Below are positions 60,848 to 64,000 of a stretch of DNA of 64,000 bases, in pieces. The notes below the pieces were generated by a model. It was given only the letters and a program-made list of their open reading frames with translations. It was not told the origin of the DNA and did not search any database. Position numbers and translations under genes: made by a program. The stretch is from CALMEH01 sp031409875 (GTDB taxonomy: Bacteria > Acidobacteriota > Blastocatellia > Pyrinomonadales > Pyrinomonadaceae). Position 1 is the first letter of the stretch. Each line of letters begins with the position of its first letter. Location: the NCBI GenBank assembly GCA_031409875.1, contig JANNYB010000215.1:24068-88067 (forward strand), given 5' to 3'.

Positions 60848-62016
60848 TTTTCGAGTAATTTTTCCAATCTTTGCTCCTTAATTCCGTAAAAATCTTTTAT
60901 CGAATTTATTTGCTCGTCAAATTGTTCCGTATCAGCATTTTTACTTTGCTTCGTGCCGACAATCATATTATTTTTTGGCGTGTGTTCGGTTGCGATGAAC
61001 TCGAAAATGCGTGTTGAATAGCCGGATTTTTCTAAAAGCAGAGAGCGCAAGCCGTCGGTAATAAGTTCGGCTTCGCGTTCGAGCATTATGCCGTGTTTCA
61101 AGACGTTAGAAAACATTTCGGGCGGTGAAATTTGTGGGCGAATTTCTTGATGACAGCACGGCGCGACGACGATTAAATCGGCTTCGGCTGAAATTCCTTT
61201 GAAAATCGCGTCGTCGGTCGCGGTGTTGCAGGCGTGAAGCGCGATTAAAATATCAACATTTTCGACTTCAAAATCATTTATCCAGCCGTGAACGAATTTC
61301 AGATTTTCAAATTCCGATGATTCGGCAATGTCGTTGCAAAGTCCGATTAAATCGCTTTTTCCGTCAACGCCGGTGATTTTTACGTCAATATCACGAATGT
61401 TTTTGAAAAAATCGTAAGCCGCAAAAGTCAGATAACCTTTGCCCGAACCCATATCAACGATTTGCAAATCTTTGCGGTCTTTCAATTCTGATTTATCGAA
61501 AAGGTTTGCCAAAGTTTCGACAAATTTATTGATTTGCCGCCATTTGTCTTGCTGTTTATCGCGGATTTCACCCGTGTCGGTCGTGATGCCGAGAGCTTTT
61601 AAGTAAAAAGCGTTTTGATTGACTTGGATTTTCTTTTCGCGGTCGTGGTCGAGTTTCGGTTTAACCTTAAATGTTGCTTTTGCAACATTTAAGCGCGATT
61701 TTCCTTTCTTGCCGATGTCGAGTTGAAAATCGTTTTCGGTCGTGAAAAGGTGTCCGCTAAAGAATTCAAATCCTAAAACGCGGCGCAAAATCTTCGCACC
61801 TTCGGCAAAATCGTAATTTTTCGCGGTGTCGCGTGTGTCGTATTTGTATAGAAAAAAAAGCCGCTTGCCTTTGCGCGTTTCAATCACGCGAATCAGCAGT
61901 TTTTGCAGATGTTCGTCCGTGCCTTTATAATTGCCTAAAGTCATTTTGACGAAAGTTTCTTCCGCTAAAGACTTGGCAAATTCGGCGATAAATTTTTCGA
62001 CATTTTCGATTGTCAT
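60841..62016 (-). CDS. SAM-dependent methyltransferase (Methyltransf_32-like)
   Basis: ATG 62016 starts 391 residues; the earlier frame is repeat sequence (AAAAAGT units). The SAM site is VDMGSGKGYLTFAAYDF (~185-201) with the acidic DGKSDLIGLC (~218-227). The catalytic-like loop APCCHQEIRPQ follows. Proteins of this type are related to RNA methyltransferases such as rRNA or tRNA enzymes. Substrate unknown. Confidence 0.82.
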   Translation of the reverse strand: MTIENVEKFIAEFAKSLAEETFVKMTLGNYKGTDEHLQKLLIRVIETRKGKRLFFLYKYDTRDTAKNYDFAEGAKILRRVLGFEFFSGHLFTTENDFQLDIGKKGKSRLNVAKATFKVKPKLDHDREKKIQVNQNAFYLKALGITTDTGEIRDKQQDKWRQINKFVETLANLFDKSELKDRKDLQIVDMGSGKGYLTFAAYDFFKNIRDIDVKITGVDGKSDLIGLCNDIAESSEFENLKFVHGWINDFEVENVDILIALHACNTATDDAIFKGISAEADLIVVAPCCHQEIRPQISPPEMFSNVLKHGIMLEREAELITDGLRSLLLEKSGYSTRIFEFIATEHTPKNNMIVGTKQSKNADTEQFDEQINSIKDFYGIKEQRLEKLLENY

Positions 62017-62023
62017 AAACAAA

Positions 62024-62085
62024 AATTTTAACGCAAAGACGCAAAGTTGGAAAAGTAAAAAGTGAAAAGTAAAAAGTAAAGACAA
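62024..62085. repeat. Phrase-type repeat (CGCAAAGA and AAAAAGT units)
   Basis: AACGCAAAGACGCAAAG and then AAAAGTAAAAAGTGAAAAGTAAAAAGT cover 62029-62079. These units are typical of the main organism. They are the last such feature before the change in composition, so they mark the right end of the acidobacterial part. Confidence 0.8.
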
Positions 62086-62091
62086 TGGCAA

Positions 62092-62556
62092 TAGAGAAAT
62101 TTGAAGTTATTATCCCTCAGTAGCCGGACTCGGTCCGTGAAATATTCGCCTACTGTCCCGGCAGGGTTTTCACCTTATCCACAAAAAACGATAATGCACC
62201 CATAGTTAAAAGTTGCCGCTGAATACACTATACAGCAAAAGCTACAACGCCATTAATGGTAATAAATTTATAAATCGGAATAAGGTCTAAAAAATGCTTC
62301 CCGCCGGCTCGGAACATAGGGCGGCAAAACGGAGTGTTGCAACAGGGCGTTTTTAATTGCGCAAATGGTTGGTGACCACACCGAACTATGGCGGACAAAG
62401 TGGGAAAAATGTAACTTTTCTTTTAGGTTATAATAATTTTGCAATACAATAAGGCTCATATTTGCATAGTGTTGCCTTTGATGAGGTATCATTTATCTAT
62501 TGATTAAATATGCTGCAGGTTTAAGTGAAGCAAAACGCTTATATCCCTTGCCTAAC
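62092..62556. other. Intergenic region at a compositional boundary
   Basis: No supported gene lies here. Around 62434-62441 stands TAATTTTG, a match to the Bacteroidota -7 element TAnnTTTG, so this may be the promoter of the sigma gene. The sequence around 62200-62265 (CCGCTGAATACACTATACAGC) recurs, diverged, near 63740-63790. The 74-codon minus frame at 62268-62492 resembles nothing and is not called. Confidence 0.45.
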
Positions 62557-63063
62557 ATGACAAAAAATAAAAGCCAGGCGGATGAAGACAAGGAGTTGGC
62601 CGCTGCTGTTAAGCAGGGAGACCGGAAGGCGCTTAGCACCCTGTACGACAAATATGCACCTGCACTGCTGGGTATGATTAGCAGGATGGTGAAAAAAGAC
62701 AGCGATGCAGAAGAGATTTTGCAAACATCTTTTTTGCATGCCTGGAACCATTCAGGTTCCTTTTTAGCTACTGAAAAATCTTTTTTTACCTGGTTGCTAC
62801 ATATTGCCCGTTGCCAATCGCTTGAGAAAGTAAAGCCGGAATCTGTCAAAAACCCGGGGAACAAAAATTCCGTATATACCGGTGCTGATAATAATCTTGC
62901 TGAAAAATCCAATCCGGGTTCGGTGCAACAGCTTATATTTGACCTGGTGTATTACCAGGGATTAAGCTGTGCAGCGGTGGCTGAACAGCTGGCAATACCA
63001 GTGGAAGACATTGGAAAAAACATTAGAATGGCCCTGAAAAACGGGGCTGGTATAAAAGCATGA
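62557..63063 (+). CDS. ECF sigma factor, Bacteroidota-like
   Basis: ATG 62557 is chosen; an upstream TTG at 62500 is weaker. The 168-residue protein has region 2 (LYDKYAPALLGMISRMVKKD, then AEEILQTSFLHAWNH) and a degenerate region 4 (DLVYYQGLSCAAVAEQLAIP). Its stop overlaps the start of the anti-sigma gene. Codon use (CTG, GCC, CAG) is unlike that of the genes before 62 kb. Confidence 0.85.
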   Translation: MTKNKSQADEDKELAAAVKQGDRKALSTLYDKYAPALLGMISRMVKKDSDAEEILQTSFLHAWNHSGSFLATEKSFFTWLLHIARCQSLEKVKPESVKNPGNKNSVYTGADNNLAEKSNPGSVQQLIFDLVYYQGLSCAAVAEQLAIPVEDIGKNIRMALKNGAGIKA

Positions 63064-63671
63064 TGAAGAACAGTAAATCATTTATTGAATCGGGTATTCT
63101 GGAGCAGTATGCTGTAGGATGCACCAGCGCTGAGGAGTCGCTTAAAGTGGAGCAGATGGTTGCAACTGACCCTGCCGTGAGGAGGGAGCTGGACGCTATC
63201 TATGAAGCATTGGAACAACATGCGTTCAATCATGCCGTTGAACCCAATCCGGCGATAAAGCCCTTTTTACTGTCTATCATCGATTATACGGAGCGGTTGA
63301 AAAACGGGGAACCCGTAACGGAGCCGCCTCTTATGAATGAAAAGCCTGAGATAAATGATTACGCCGCCTGGCTCAACCGCCCCGATATGGTGTGCAAGGG
63401 TACCGAAAACATAGAGGCAAAAATTATTGGATATACCCCCCAAGCCATCACTGCTATTGTTTGGATAAAAGACTGTGCGCCAGGAGAAGTGCACGACAAT
63501 GAATTTGAAAAATTCCTGATAGTGGAAGGCAGCTGCAGCATTACTGTAGGAGATGAAGCGACTGAATTGTTTCCGGGAGATTTTTTTGCAATTCCATTGT
63601 ATAAAAACCATGTGGTGAAAGTGACTTCAGCTGTTGCCTGCAAAATTATTTTGCAAAGGGTCGCTGCCTGA
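63060..63671 (+). CDS. Cupin-containing anti-sigma factor (ChrR-like)
   Basis: The 203-residue protein has an N-terminal helical part (ESGILEQYAVGCTSAEESLKVEQ, ~10-32) that would bind the sigma factor, and a C-terminal cupin (~110-203) with HDNEFEKFLIVEGSCSITVG (~140-159) and LFPGDFFAIPLYKNHVV. ChrR of Rhodobacter senses singlet oxygen through zinc sites; here the cupin lacks several His, so its ligand is open. Paired by a 4-nt overlap with the sigma gene. Confidence 0.85.
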   Translation: MMKNSKSFIESGILEQYAVGCTSAEESLKVEQMVATDPAVRRELDAIYEALEQHAFNHAVEPNPAIKPFLLSIIDYTERLKNGEPVTEPPLMNEKPEINDYAAWLNRPDMVCKGTENIEAKIIGYTPQAITAIVWIKDCAPGEVHDNEFEKFLIVEGSCSITVGDEATELFPGDFFAIPLYKNHVVKVTSAVACKIILQRVAA

Positions 63672-63741
63672 CGAGGAGCTTCTGTACCTGCCGGTTTTTC
63701 ACCGCATGCGCTAAAAATAATCATACACTCACCGTGAAACC

Positions 63742-63790
63742 CTTACGCTGCACATACTACACAGCAAAAAGCTACAACACTGTCAAGGGA
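63742..63790 (+). repeat. Diverged direct repeat flanking sigma/anti-sigma pair (second copy)
   Basis: ACGCTGCACATACTACACAGC plus AAAAAGCTACAAC (63747-63780) resembles CCGCTGAATACACTATACAGC plus AAAAGCTACAAC at 62215-62250. The sequence before it (TGCCGGTTTTTCACC vs CCGGCAGGGTTTTCACC) is also similar. This suggests that the sigma/anti-sigma pair is framed by repeated non-coding blocks. Confidence 0.55.
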
Positions 63791-63812
63791 TGCTGTATTC
63801 TTCTAAAAAATA

Positions 63813-64000
63813 TTATTGCAGCGATTGCAACAGCACCGGAAAACTGGCATCAAACTGTTCGGGCCGTATATCAATGCATTTTACTTTTCGTAAAAGAGCT
63901 ACGGTTGGCGGCAGGTTTTCTTTAAGGTTCAGCAATCTTTCCCGCTCATCGTCCAGGTCGGAGGTGTGCAGTTGATTGTCGAAATATTGCAGGTAAAGGG
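63813..64000 (-). CDS. C-terminal end of an unknown protein, continues outside window
   Basis: A minus-strand open frame runs from the window edge to TAA at 63815-63813. The visible ~62 codons read LYLQYFDNQLHTSDLDDERE, then RLLNLKENLPPTVALL and EQFDASFPVLLQSLQ at the end. It uses the same Bacteroidota-like codons as the sigma gene. I recognise no family from so short a piece. Confidence 0.5.
   Translation of the reverse strand, partial: LYLQYFDNQLHTSDLDDERERLLNLKENLPPTVALLRKVKCIDIRPEQFDASFPVLLQSLQ

Noticed and set aside
62268..62492. Minus-strand 74-codon ORF near the boundary
   Set aside because: No recognisable motif and no ribosome site; it overlaps the presumed promoter of the sigma gene.

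Overview
The window looks like a chromosomal segment of a Gram-negative, moderately AT-rich member of the Acidobacteriota, most likely class Blastocatellia. The taxonomic call is inferred from gene content: an ECF sigma / membrane anti-sigma-like / TPR-CHAT triad, two VWFA-related secreted proteins of the acidobacterial type, a TonB/BtuB outer-membrane system, a CheA-REC chemosensory cluster, and many glycine-zipper or signal-peptide proteins of unknown function. No rRNA, tRNA or CRISPR was seen. The last ~1.9 kb (from about 62,090) differs in codon use and promoter style and looks Bacteroidota-like. It is either a chimeric join or a recent transfer.

Layout. 1-10.2 kb: a 5'-truncated ECF sigma gene, its coiled-coil membrane partner and a 1651-residue TPR-CHAT protease-like protein. 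Next come an L,D-transpeptidase-like protein, a coiled-coil secreted protein, a lambda-R-like muramidase and an FHA protein. A bipartite element, GTCAT-N15-GACAC, lies upstream of three of these genes with identical spacing and suggests one regulon. 10.2-10.6 kb: remains of an IS1182-type transposase next to a broken ECF sigma gene. 10.8-16.0 kb: a minus-strand operon with GNAT, a GpmI-like mutase lacking several catalytic ligands, an AAA ATPase, a TOPRIM-like partner and DacB. 16.2-20.2 kb: small proteins, a MazF-type toxin-antitoxin pair with a frameshifted toxin, VapBC, and UvrC.

20.3-31.3 kb: Sua5-type tRNA t6A enzyme, ArnT-like glycosyltransferase, Gfo/Idh oxidoreductase, serine hydrolase, two VWFA proteins, a secreted DNA/RNA nuclease and GlgC. 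31.5-37.0 kb: a vitamin B12 uptake locus (BtuF, BtuC, BtuD, BtuB-like receptor) with two cobalamin riboswitches. 37.1-43.6 kb: GatB, unknown secreted proteins, a ~0.88 kb tandem duplication carrying a small protein plus HNH nuclease (one nuclease copy is dead), an SDR and a TPR-TonB protein. 43.6-52.7 kb: a Pil-Chp-like chemosensory operon. 52.9-62.0 kb: FAD oxidoreductase, histidine phosphatase, then prfA / DUF1385 / rpmE interrupted by a three-gene HATPase-STAS-membrane module, a toxin-antitoxin-like pair and a methyltransferase.

A striking background feature is that most intergenic gaps hold long inverted repeats. Many are built from short reiterated 'phrases' of about 6-11 nt, such as reiterations of ATTTGGG, AAAAGT or GAGAAAT. 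The same phrases occur in frame inside several genes and form the variable stem of both cobalamin riboswitches.
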